Below are positions 56,401-64,000 of a DNA stretch of 64,000 nucleotides, one piece after another (position 1 is the first letter of the stretch; the number at the start of each line of letters is the position of its first letter). The position numbers were made by a program, and so were the translations under genes. The stretch covers positions 5,567,501-5,631,500 of the forward strand of contig JBAMJR010000137.1 in the NCBI GenBank assembly GCA_038501785.1. The letters are read 5' to 3'. The DNA is from Myoxocephalus aenaeus (lineage: Eukaryota; Chordata; Actinopteri; Perciformes; Cottidae). The notes beneath the pieces were generated by a model. It made no database searches and was not told the DNA's origin. It saw only the letters and a list, made by a program, of their open reading frames with translations.

Positions 56401-59400
56401 TCATAGGACGTTAATTAATGCGCCTTGTTAGTTAGGTTGAATACATTGTACTGCTGCTTTGTTTAATTTCTATTAACTGTAAATTATTTTTTGTTTTGTT
56501 TTTAGGTAAAGGAAAACAGACAGATATGAAACTGGAACCACGTCCCAGAATGCCAATCAGGAGAAATTTGTCTGCGTCACTGCCACCGCAAAGCCCCCAG
56601 ACCGTTGCCACGGCCCAAGTGTTTGAGGAGAGCATGTTCCCACTCCAGTGCACACCAGAACCTTCACAAAAAACTGTTAGGGCCCTGCCACAGAACTCCG
56701 CCGGCGCCATGGATCCCAACATGACCTTTGAAGTTCTGGAGAATGATGAACAAACTGCAAGTAATGCAACCATTATAATTAGCCGTGGTAGTCCCTGTCG
56801 AGCATCAACGTCAATGGACTTCTCGGATCCCAGTCGACTACTCCATTCTCCCAAGGCCAATGAGGGGAACCAAATTCCTTCTAAAAAGTGAGAAAATATC
56901 CCAATCTTTTCAGACATTTTCTTTTCATTTGAGGATGTTTAACAGTGTATATGGTTATTTGGATACACTTCACATGACTTCAGAAGATATTTTCTCTCTT
57001 CTGGAAGTCAATTACATTAACATAACAAATCAATTTGCAGGCTGGCTTGTAATGTGGACTACTGTTCTCTTGACTCTACATATGGTCCATATTGTCCAGC
57101 CTTTTAACACATTTACTTAGTCGTAAACAAATGCATCAATACACCCACATACCGCCTCCTGTGGTCCCTCCACAATAGCTGCAATAGTGTTCACTTCTCT
57201 CCCCATAAACAGCAAAAATCGTAAGAAAATGTAGGAAACACTCCTCTTCATGGGAACTGAGAAACTTACAAAAGAAATGTAAATACTGCTCAAACAGCAG
57301 AAACCAAAACGGAACATCACCATCTAACTGTGGAAATGAATTTGTATAAATCAAGTTCAGAGGGAAATATGCAGCAGCTGTCATGATGTATCAAAGCCAT
57401 TTGTCACACTTGCTTGCCTCCTGTTCATCAAACAATTTATCTGAACATGCTTTTATCAGCAATGGAGTGATAGCCAGGGAGCATTTTTCAAGCAGAACTT
57501 TACCAGTTAGCATGATTACAATGAACCTCTATGATATACGGAGCAGTTAATTGGCACCAAAAATTCCCATTTCCCACAGAACATATGCCACTAATTGTGT
57601 CTAAATTCTGAGCCATTGTTCCTAACATTAATTGCAATCTGATCTCACACATATATCTTTGTATTTCTCCGTTTTTCTTCTTTACTTCTTATCCTTTTCT
57701 CTGGGCTGAAGTCCCAATCACCTGGTTGCTCTAATATTGTCTGGACAAGCCATCGATTGGCCAATCAGTGGGCAATAGCCTAACAGGCTATTGCCCACTG
57801 ATTGGCCAGGCAAGAGAATGAGAGACACATGTTTGAGTGGCAGTTCTCAAGATTTCTGTCCTGGTTGATTTCTGGATTGTGCTTTAGCAGTTTATGGATA
57901 TTTGTTGCTGATACATGAGCTACCAGTTTTTAGAATTGTGTGCATAGTTTAAAAATGTCATATGTAATGGAGCAAAAACTATAACATAATATTTGTTCAG
58001 GGTATGTTGCCACAGACACCCAGTTTGTAAGACTGCTAATATCCTAATACTTTCATCAGTTGGCCATAGGGTCAATTACCATTGTTAGTAATTTAACAGG
58101 CATTTATTTAAATGAAAACCCTCCAGATTACATCTTTAACTGTGGGGAAATGTCTATTTTTAAGGTTTTAACAATAATATTAAGCATAAATAATGCATGT
58201 CATTAACTTTATTGTTGAGTTTAAAATATCAGGAACATCCCCACTTCTTTTTCTTGGTGTTTCTAAAGAAATTGGTACAGATTACTGAAAAATACCCCTT
58301 ATTACACCCATGCTTATCTTATGACTTAACTTAAAAAAAGAAGCATGATAATTCAAAGTCTGTTGAGTGTTAATGCCTTTTTAAACCCGGAAAGTTTTTG
58401 TTCCACAAATTATGAATTAAACATTACTCCCCGAAAGCATAAATTATCAAATTGTTAGTTGCAATAAACAGAAAATTCAATTAAGAAAAAAATCTTTATA
58501 AAAACAGAAAAAATGGGTTCAGAGAGAACGAGCAGTTCCATAAAATGTTTAAAATCAATATGAAACATGCCCCCTTGGCTGCAGACTGAAAGTTTAATAG
58601 CAATTGAAGAATTATGTGTCAAAGACGCTTAGTGTGGATGGCAACTAAACCATTCAGAAGTGATAAATCCCCCAAACCTTATTCAAAACAAGACAAAGAC
58701 TAGAGCGCAAACAGTATACGAATTCTCACCAGCAGCAAGTTTCCAGACTGGAACATTGGGCCAAGAGGCTTAAGTCCGCTAAGAAAGGGCAAACAGAATA
58801 GGAAACATTTCCAGCCATAGCATCAGACCGGGTTTGTGTCAGTGAAATAATGCTCCAAGCCGATGAGCTCCCACATTAATCGTGTATTGTATTTGTTATT
58901 AACAAACCTAAAAATCTAAATGCATCACCTCGATCAAGGAAATAGGAATTGCTTGGCAACATTTGTGCGACCCCGCAATCATACTATACAACAAGGAGTT
59001 GTACTGAAGATCGGGGCTAATCCAGACTTTATGAGAGCTCTTAGCACCTGCTTAGCACCTGGCTACTGAGTTGTCCTGCAACAGACAGGTCGGATCTCAA
59101 AGGGAAACTATTCCATTTAGCTAGCAAGAAAAAGCATTACCTTTTGTAAAAATATTTGTTGGGACAGTGCTAACTGTGTGAGCGATGAAGGCAACTTTAG
59201 GAAACTTTGTGCATTAGTTCTGCTCTGGCAACAATTCATAAGGGATTTCTGGAACTGCAAGGCGGGTGAGTGGGAGTTCTCTGGGCAGGGTTTATGCGAG
59301 GTTTAGGAGACGGGGACACCAGAGGGAGAAAACGTTTTCCATTCATTCTCATTTATTTGGTAACCGCCTCTTTCAAGACAAGTAAAAGCTTAAAAATGTA

Positions 59401-60479
59401 CGAGTGGGATATTTACTTAATGACATGTTTTCTAAACTTGTTTTAACCACAAACCATATTTCAGGTGTATAACCCAAAAAAAACATTGTACTGTATATCA
59501 GACAAGGGAGCCGGAAGTGCAAAAATGCAAACTCATTTCCAGGTTTTAGGACTCCTGCATGTGCATTGAAACAAAGCATCAAATGTCAAAACTTAAGATC
59601 TCTATAAGTTATAAGCTATTTTGATTTTGAATACAAAGGGAAAGGTTCCTTATGTAAAGATGTCATTGTAACGTGAACCTCTGCTCTGTAGACAACAGTT
59701 GTCTTTACAAGAATTGAGACGAGCCAACCCGACCTACATGGCCTTGACGTCTGCTGCGCAAGGAAAGCGTAAAATGAACTGGTAATGTGCCTCTGCCTTT
59801 TTCCTCTTATGTTCACGTAAATCATCTTATTTTATACCAGCAGTGGATCAAACACTGCTTTGGTATATTTGTAATTGCTCGCAGCCGGACTAAAGTTGGT
59901 CAAACTGTCAGCAAAATAACAAAATACATAGGCAGTTCTGAGTATTATGATGAAATCCAGTTATTAATGTGATTGATACATTTCCCCTGTGCCAGCATCC
60001 AAGAAGAGTTAGCACAGAGTGTCTCTGCACCCAAGCGCATAAAGAAGGACCCCTCAGTCACCCGCAGACCACTCAGAGTGCAACGCTTTGCTGGTAAGTG
60101 ACAGCACAGAAAAACACAGTGAAAGGAAACTGACTGGATATTTTGCAATATAAAATAATTTTCATCTGAACATACCAGAATGTGATTATTATTTTTTCCA
60201 CTCTGGTCAGTTGCAACGAGAAATATTTTGTCTCTCACGACTCCAAACTGTTTCTGTGTTATGTTTGAAAAAGAGTTTTTGTATTTCTTCACAATATGTA
60301 GTTGTGTTCATTCTTGCTACTATTCCTTATTTACTTGTCTGTGCCCAGGTTCAGAGGAGAACAAGCCTCGAAGAGTTGTAAGGAGCGTTTCTGAAGGGAA
60401 TCTTCTTGAACCTCAGAAATCGAAGTCCTTCTTTTATAAAACGTCTCAGCAGTTAAAACGAGTGGCCAAACGAATGTAA
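36841..60479 (+). CDS. kif18a: kif18a, kinesin-8 motor (complete, 17 coding exons)
   Basis: Plus-end-directed kinesin-8 that collects at kinetochore-microtubule plus ends and damps their dynamics so that chromosomes align. The spliced coding length is 2,724 bases (907 residues plus stop), against about 900 in human. The motor domain fills residues 10-355: P-loop GATGAGKT at 110-117, switch I NATSSRSH at 219-226, switch II DLAGSE at 255-260, [13 protein letters not shown] at 277-289, and [19 protein letters not shown] at 301-319. Neck and coiled-coil segments follow at about 356-560. RGVVWAD at 604-610 matches the RVxF-type PP1 docking site (KVVVWAD in human). [15 protein letters not shown] near 813-827 and the basic tail match the human C-terminal microtubule-binding region. 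The start ATG has A at -3 and G at +4. All introns are GT-AG. KIF18B is excluded by the tail match and the mettl15 neighbour. Confidence 0.96.
37157..38781 (+). other. kif18a: kif18a intron 2
   Basis: GTAACG...TGCAG intron of 1.6 kb. Its right half contains a full inverted-repeat MITE (38032-38465). The rest is unique AT-rich DNA. Confidence 0.75.
38032..38465. mobile_element. Complete non-autonomous MITE in kif18a intron 2
   Basis: The left end CACTCTGTTGGCAGTTTATT then AGGTACACC is mirrored by the right end TACCCAATAAACTGGC then TACTGAGTG. It is 434 bp and non-coding. The terminal inverted repeats are about 28 bp with a few mismatches. The family is common in fish introns; I cannot name its superfamily. 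Confidence 0.8.
38782..38939 (+). CDS. kif18a: kif18a exon 3 (P-loop)
   Basis: The acceptor AATTGCAG ends at 38781. It encodes the ATP-binding P-loop [12 protein letters not shown] and EPGVMYRTM. It ends ...SYLE at 38939 with the weak donor GAA|GTGATT. The next exon continues [10 protein letters not shown] exactly as in other kinesin-8 proteins, which fixes the boundary. Confidence 0.92.
39528..39632 (+). CDS. kif18a: kif18a exon 4
   Basis: Acceptor TTTACAG to 39527; donor CAG|GTCAGT. It encodes [18 protein letters not shown] and [11 protein letters not shown], the beta-sheet and loop region typical of kinesin-8. Confidence 0.94.
39955..40065 (+). CDS. kif18a: kif18a exon 5 (switch I)
   Basis: Acceptor CCTATACAG to 39954; donor CAG|GTATTT. 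It encodes [19 protein letters not shown], with the switch I nucleotide sensor NATSSRSH. Confidence 0.95.
40359..40556 (+). CDS. kif18a: kif18a exon 6 (switch II)
   Basis: Acceptor TTCTTCAG to 40358; donor AAG|GTGAGT. It encodes [25 protein letters not shown] (switch II) and [20 protein letters not shown] (relay helix). Confidence 0.96.
40557..43812 (+). other. kif18a: kif18a intron 6
   Basis: GTGAGT...TTTTAG intron of 3.3 kb with an AT microsatellite at 41433-41488. No exon-like coding is recognisable inside. Confidence 0.75.
41433..41488. repeat. (AT)n microsatellite in kif18a intron 6
   Basis: About 27 AT units. Confidence 0.96.
43813..43989 (+). CDS. kif18a: kif18a exon 7 (end of motor core)
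   Basis: Acceptor TTGTTTTAG to 43812; donor TCG|GTTAGT. It encodes [20 protein letters not shown], the microtubule-binding loop region, then VSPSS and [13 protein letters not shown], which closes the motor core. Confidence 0.96.
44110..44184 (+). CDS. kif18a: kif18a exon 8 (neck)
   Basis: Acceptor CTTTCAG to 44109; donor GAG|GTAATA. It encodes [20 protein letters not shown] and five further residues, the neck segment. Confidence 0.93.
44323..44420 (+). CDS. kif18a: kif18a exon 9
   Basis: Acceptor TCTCTAAAG to 44322; donor AAAAG|GTAAGC. It encodes [14 protein letters not shown] and SQKQAEFKR, coiled-coil-like. A second AG nine bases in (CTACAG) could give an isoform lacking ILQ. Confidence 0.9.
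44595..44850 (-). mobile_element. LINE 3'-ORF remnant in kif18a intron 9
   Basis: On the minus strand the text follows the conserved end of a fish non-LTR reverse transcriptase ORF. Pieces recognisable despite stops are [22 protein letters not shown] and [10 protein letters not shown], matching the usual ERSQLRW and LAWERLGIPPEELVE region. It is heavily decayed and the clade is not determined. Confidence 0.6.
47360..47446 (+). repeat. (CT)n microsatellite forming a splice polypyrimidine tract
   Basis: About 43 CT units end directly in the AG acceptor of kif18a exon 10 (47448-47449). Confidence 0.95.
47450..47612 (+). CDS. kif18a: kif18a exon 10 (coiled coil, CT-repeat acceptor)
   Basis: The acceptor is the last CTAG of an 87-bp CT microsatellite; the donor is AAG|GTAGCT. 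It encodes [30 protein letters not shown] and EKTEK, matching the human LLKENELK helix region. Confidence 0.92.
48204..48368 (+). CDS. kif18a: kif18a exon 11
   Basis: Acceptor TTTTAATAG to 48203; donor GAG|GTAAGT. It encodes 55 residues, [16 protein letters not shown] to [10 protein letters not shown], including [12 protein letters not shown], which matches LHRVEKEMGLL in human. Confidence 0.92.
49319..49440 (+). CDS. kif18a: kif18a exon 12
   Basis: Acceptor TTGTTCAG to 49318; donor CAGAA|GTAGGT. It encodes [19 protein letters not shown] and [16 protein letters not shown], a helical segment. The following intron is only 122 bases. Confidence 0.93.
49563..49840 (+). CDS. kif18a: kif18a exon 13 (PP1 docking motif)
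   Basis: Acceptor GATTTTCAG to 49562; donor TGCA|GTAAGT. It encodes [18 protein letters not shown], then [18 protein letters not shown] with the RVxF-type PP1 site at residues 604-608, then a poorly conserved Gly/Glu-rich linker. Confidence 0.92.
51272..51328 (+). CDS. kif18a: kif18a exon 14 (57 bases)
   Basis: Acceptor TTCTCAG to 51271; donor AAAG|GTAAAT. It adds 19 codons ([19 protein letters not shown]), basic and Ser-rich, aligned with the human segment before SPLKG. Weak similarity, but the frame and phases fit on both sides. Confidence 0.78.
51329..56505 (+). other. kif18a: kif18a intron 14 (5.2 kb)
   Basis: The largest kif18a intron, GTAAAT...TTTTAG. I see no repeat family or alternative exon that I can support. 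The pyrimidine-rich stretch at 53290-53470 is low complexity. Confidence 0.65.
56506..56887 (+). CDS. kif18a: kif18a exon 15 (disordered tail)
   Basis: Acceptor TTTTTAG to 56505; donor AAAAA|GTGAGA. It is the largest exon, encoding a Pro/Ser/Gln-rich tail ([45 protein letters not shown]). It is low in conservation, as is this region in all KIF18A proteins, and the placement rests mainly on phase and flanking exons. Confidence 0.88.
56888..59691 (+). other. kif18a: kif18a intron 15
   Basis: GTGAGA...TGTAG intron of 2.8 kb. The notable object is a perfect 24-bp palindrome at 57758-57808; otherwise AT-rich and featureless. Confidence 0.7.
57758..57808. repeat. Perfect 24-bp palindrome with 3-base loop
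   Basis: Bases 57758-57781 are the exact reverse complement of 57785-57808, with loop AAC, in kif18a intron 15. Each arm contains a CCAAT/ATTGG pair. Confidence 0.96.
59692..59781 (+). CDS. kif18a: kif18a exon 16
   Basis: Acceptor CTCTGTAG to 59691; donor AACTG|GTAATG. It encodes [19 protein letters not shown] and [10 protein letters not shown], matching PSYMAMTTAAKRKRKL of the human tail, a basic microtubule- and nucleus-targeting segment. Confidence 0.93.
59996..60093 (+). CDS. kif18a: kif18a exon 17
   Basis: Acceptor TGTGCCAG to 59995; donor GCTG|GTAAGT. It encodes [18 protein letters not shown] and [12 protein letters not shown], with basic clusters in the position of the human AKRVRQ region. 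Confidence 0.9.
60349..60479 (+). CDS. kif18a: kif18a exon 18 (stop)
   Basis: Acceptor GTGCCCAG to 60348. It encodes [19 protein letters not shown] and a basic C-terminus [10 protein letters not shown] before TAA at 60477-60479. SEGNLL matches SKGNLR at the end of human KIF18A. Confidence 0.93.
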
Positions 60480-61030
60480 AGCAACATTGTGTTTGAATCG
60501 CACCATTTTGACATTTTCACTCTCATCCCTTTTCAAACCGTATTCATCTTGTCAAAAATATTTTCTCAAAACCTAAAATAGTGTTCCATTGTGTAGGTTT
60601 CTCCACTAGAAATGAAAATGTAATACAAGTTGCACTATTTAGTTTTTGTCTTCGATTTAGACTCGCACTGCTGTGGAATTTTACTTGACTTGTAAATAAA
60701 CATTGTATAGACATCTGTATAGATTATTGTTTCAAGATATTTTTTGCTAATTTCTAACCCTTCCTTTAGATTTGAATATATATATATCTTATTAAAACAC
60801 CCATTTTCACACTAACAGCGAGAATGAAAACATGTACTGTGGATGTTCTGTGTTTTACCTACGTTATGTATTTTTAAATATTACTACTACTTATACGTTA
60901 CTTCAAGTTAAATGGACGACTGGCTGCAAAGAAACTGAAACCGCTCTACTCTGAGCAGTCTGTATTTTTTTATCCTTTACAGTTAGTGATATGGGGTTAT
61001 AGATATTTCCTAATAAAAGTGCTTGTAACA
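60480..61030 (+). terminator. kif18a: kif18a 3' UTR with two poly(A) signals
   Basis: AATAAA occurs at 60695-60700 and again at 61012-61017. The second is followed by a GT-rich stretch, so short and long 3' UTRs of about 0.24 and 0.55 kb are likely. Confidence 0.7.
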
Positions 61031-61519
61031 GAATCTGTGGCTGTTTTTCAATCAGTAAATCCCTTTCCAAAATGTAATATCTGCTTTTTTTTATGCTATT
61101 GATGTTGAGTCTGACTGGGGTTTTCAATGAAGTTTGGGTTACAAGATGTTCCGACGATAAATAAGTGACGTAGGCCAGGCTCAGAGGAGGTGAAAAATAC
61201 AATGGCAAGAAAAAATTAACTGACCTGGGAATGACTCACAGCATAACTCCCAAAGATAACTTTCTTATTGTCTTCCTATTGTAAAAGCAACTGTTTCAGA
61301 TGCCTTTAGGAAACAAAGTAAATCTCAAGTGTAGTGCTTGATATGCTATTTGTCTCCACCAAGGCCTCATGGGGGCCTCAGGATGATGAGTGTATTTCAC
61401 CATTAAACACAGTACAGACTACATTCGGTCTTGAAAGAGACCACTAATTCAAACACCGATGTCCAAAAGATTCACAATTTTGAAATAAACAAATGTCTGC
61501 AGTTGCTGGGACACACATG

Positions 61520-62225
61520 GTAAGATGGGGAAGTAGCTCAGTTAATATAAAGGAACAAAATTCTTTGAATGAAAAATATACTATACCTGCATATTTACCG
61601 GTATGTTAGGAGGAAAATTTACTCACAAACCATTACAAATTGGTGTAAGGCTACGATAGGCCAGAAGTCTACATGCACCTCCCACAAACCTGAGCCAATT
61701 GTAACGCATAAAGCCACGTCTTGTGATAGAGCATAAAATTGAATTGGCAAGCGAGCAGAGAAGTCAAAATAGTTAAAAGTACTGGATAAATCTTTGAAAT
61801 AGTTGCCTCAGAGTAACGAAAAATATTGTAATGGTTAGCGACTGATAAAATGACCCAAAAGTACTTGATAAACTGTCGTAAAAAGTAATGGATGGATGCA
61901 ATAAACTGTATAGATAGTAAACCAGCTAAAAGTAATTAATCAATGATTGAAATTGTTAGCTAAGAATAACGATCGGCTCAAACTAATGGATAAAGGATTG
62001 AAATAAGAAGCTGAAAAGAAGTGAACTTAGCTAAAAGTAAAGTAACTATAAATAAAGGAAAACATAGCCTATTGTAATGTCCCAATTCAATTGTAAGAAA
62101 AAATGTAACGTTTATCCATTTCTGGGCTGTATCATATTCAGAGTTAAATGACATCCAGTTTAAATAAGTGTAAAATACTTGAGCTCATCTGATGGCTGTG
62201 GGGGAAAAAGGTTGGGAACCACTGC
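61520..62225. mobile_element. Degenerate hAT-like repeat with internal AAAAGTAATGGATAAA units
   Basis: The internal phrase AGCTAAAAGTAATGGATAAA, or parts of it, recurs imperfectly about every 40 bp from 61750 to 62050. The right end GGTTGGGAACCACTGC (62210-62225) is the reverse complement of a Charlie-type hAT terminus. The left end is not identified, so the start is approximate. Confidence 0.55.
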
Positions 62226-62568
62226 TAAATCCATCTTTTGAAATGTATTTCAAAGATATATTTAGGCTTTCCTGTGGTGCATTTTTAGCCTGATCAAATG
62301 TGAAGAATTGCCATGAACGAGCTTTTATTAGAATTATATACTAAAAACAAACGTCAAAAAATGCCTCCAGGATCTCTGATGAGGGTGGGACCTCATTGCT
62401 CTGTCTGGAGAGAACTAGACTTGTCACTTTCAATTCAGTCTTGCAACTTTCAGTGGCACAGCATTCAGTGTGATCTTTATTTTTAGCTCAGCAGCTCAAT
62501 GCATATATCAGCACTGTACTGCGCAAGCACTGACACCCTCTCATGCTCTCATTCACAAGAATTTCCTC

Positions 62569-62620
<52 letters not shown>

Positions 62621-62625
62621 GAGTG
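62569..62625. repeat. (GT)n-(GA)n compound microsatellite
   Basis: GT units from 62569 pass into GA units to about 62625. Confidence 0.95.
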
Positions 62626-62669
62626 TGCGCACACAGGGAGGCAGGTCTTGGCTAAAGTTTATTAACTTT

Positions 62670-62830
62670 CTCTGAGCCAATGGGGCTCCTTGTGCGTTTT
62701 TCCCGCTGACCAATGGAACAGATTGAGAGGTTGGAGGTGGGTGTTGCTTAGCAACTGCAGGTAGAATCTCAGATCATGTCGGACCCATTGTTTTATCTTG
62801 CCTCCCTGAGAGACATTACATGGTATGTGT
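62670..62830 (+). promoter_or_regulatory. Candidate promoter: two CCAAT boxes plus RFX X-box
   Basis: CCAAT at 62677-62681 and 62710-62714 precede a perfect palindromic X-box, GTTGCTTAGCAAC, at 62743-62755. Downstream, an ATG at 62776 starts MSDPLFYLASLRDITW up to a donor-like G|GTATGT (GT at 62823). RFX and NF-Y sites together mark many ciliary-gene promoters. No continuing exon was found within the window. Confidence 0.35.
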
Positions 62831-64000
62831 TGTGATTTGTTAGTAAAAAAACACCTCTGAAAATGCGTCACAAAGTTGTTAACTCTATTTTTGTATGGTT
62901 AAACAAAGATCACGTTGACTTAAATGTCATTTCACCCTCACGTCAGAGCACTTTTAATTGATCCTCATTGTGTTATTACATGTATCGGTCTTATTTCCGT
63001 TGCCAAGTCACATACAATTGAAGTTTTATTTTTATTTTTTCATTCGTCGCTTCTAATTCTGTAGATAATATCCTTTTATTGGACTTCATGTGGAGTCAGA
63101 GAAGAGGACACAAAAGATGAGGCTGCTGAAAACAAAGATCCTACACAGAGAGGACAATCAGTGTTTGCGTTTGAAGCCTTATTTAACCTGCCACACCTGC
63201 AGATACCACCACACTAACACACACAAAGCACTGGTGCAATTATGTTGGACTCTTATAATATAAAGAAACCTTGAGTGTGTTGGTGAATCCAGTGTTTGAC
63301 AAGAGCCTTTGTGTTTGTGCTTGGCCATGGAGAGATTACCACATACACATTCAAGCATTTGATCCCTCCTTACAATGACTCCCACAAGGCAGCACATCGC
63401 AGCTGTGAACTTTTTGTTCCTCGTCGACTTAGATGCCCCGACATCAATATGTCTCAGGGGAATAACTCGTGGAGAGCTGACCATCAACACTGTCTGCCCC
63501 CTTCCCACTAAACGTGTCTCTTGTTGACTTTTGTTTTACCTCTTCGCCTAACATTGTACGTCAGTTTACTCTGTCTCATGTTGATGTGAGCACGCTGAAA
63601 TGTGAGGATTAATATTTCAAATAGTGCTTAAAATACTCGTCAGGAGCAGCCTTGGTATTTATTTATGTCAGCCTCCTCTGCTCATCTTTTTTGGGGGACA
63701 CTGATGTATTTGTGAATACTTCAATTGAACAAGAAAAGAAGACAAAAAAAGAAGATTCAAAAGAAAACAATATTGCAAATGTTAAATGTATTTCAATTTT
63801 CAGTCGTAAAATACAGCACCATAAGCGAAGCACAAGAGTCGCTTGTGCTCATCGTCCTGTGCCGTGATGCTTGATGCAAATATTTAAATGCGGGTTATGG
63901 AAATTCCTGGTATGCACCCTGGATTTGGCATGTAAAGCAGGGCCAAGAGGATTGTTGTTTACACACCATGTACATTTTGTGCCCAGTACATCCGACAGTG

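Larger units (their letters stand above)
61031..64000. other. Intergenic region downstream of kif18a
   Basis: Apart from the degenerate repeat, the compound microsatellite and the X-box cluster, no gene is recognisable. In mammals the next gene on this side of KIF18A is BDNF, reading in the same direction as KIF18A, so distal regulatory or 5' exons of bdnf could lie at or beyond the right edge; none can be shown here. Confidence 0.5.

Noticed and set aside
56432..56917. Minus-strand frame of 161 codons
   Set aside because: Antisense shadow of kif18a exon 15.
63296..63511. 71-codon plus-strand frame near the right edge, considered as a bdnf or unknown exon
   Set aside because: No similarity to the neurotrophin precursor, no clear splice sites, and composition like random frames.

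Overview
The window is nuclear DNA from a ray-finned (teleost) fish. The two real genes have vertebrate exon structure with GT-AG introns. The DNA between them is AT-rich, packed with dinucleotide microsatellites, and carries typical fish repeats: hAT and Tc1 DNA transposons, an L2/Maui-like LINE, and small inverted-repeat elements. There is no sign of bacterial, plasmid or viral organisation.

Two protein-coding genes lie head to head around a compact shared promoter at about 35.44-35.6 kb. On the plus strand is a complete kif18a (mitotic kinesin-8). It has one non-coding exon and 17 coding exons from 36,841 to 60,479. The exons I joined by eye keep one frame and give 907 residues, close to the roughly 900 of the human protein. 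Poly(A) signals follow at 60,695 and 61,012. On the minus strand is the 5' part of mettl15, a mitochondrial 12S rRNA cytosine-N4 methyltransferase of the MraW/RsmH family. Its untranslated first exon, its first coding exon (33,782-34,009) and its SAM-motif exon (12,168-12,304) are here. The remaining exons must lie left of position 1. The same divergent pair occurs in mammals (human 11p14.1), which supports both identifications.

Layout. 1-11 kb is a nested transposon graveyard inside a mettl15 intron: an L2 LINE fragment, a hAT element with perfect 8-bp target duplications, two inverted hAT remnants, a 172-bp hairpin, a fold-back Tc1 fragment, a BED-finger hAT fragment interrupted by a 45-bp minisatellite, and a 2-kb fish repeat. 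11-12.2 kb is mostly unique. 12.2-33.8 kb is one 21.5-kb mettl15 intron with few recognisable features. 34-35.4 kb is mettl15 intron 1. 35.4-61 kb is kif18a, with small repeats in its introns. 61-64 kb is downstream DNA with another degenerate repeat, a GT/GA microsatellite and a CCAAT/X-box cluster that may be the promoter of the next gene.

The two genes do not share a pathway: one product caps kinetochore-microtubule dynamics in mitosis, the other modifies the mitoribosome. What they share is the promoter. I found no convincing new biological system. The best leads are the promoter architecture with an overlapping upstream ORF, a long CT microsatellite serving as the polypyrimidine tract of kif18a exon 10, several very long DNA palindromes, and the 62.7-kb X-box cluster.
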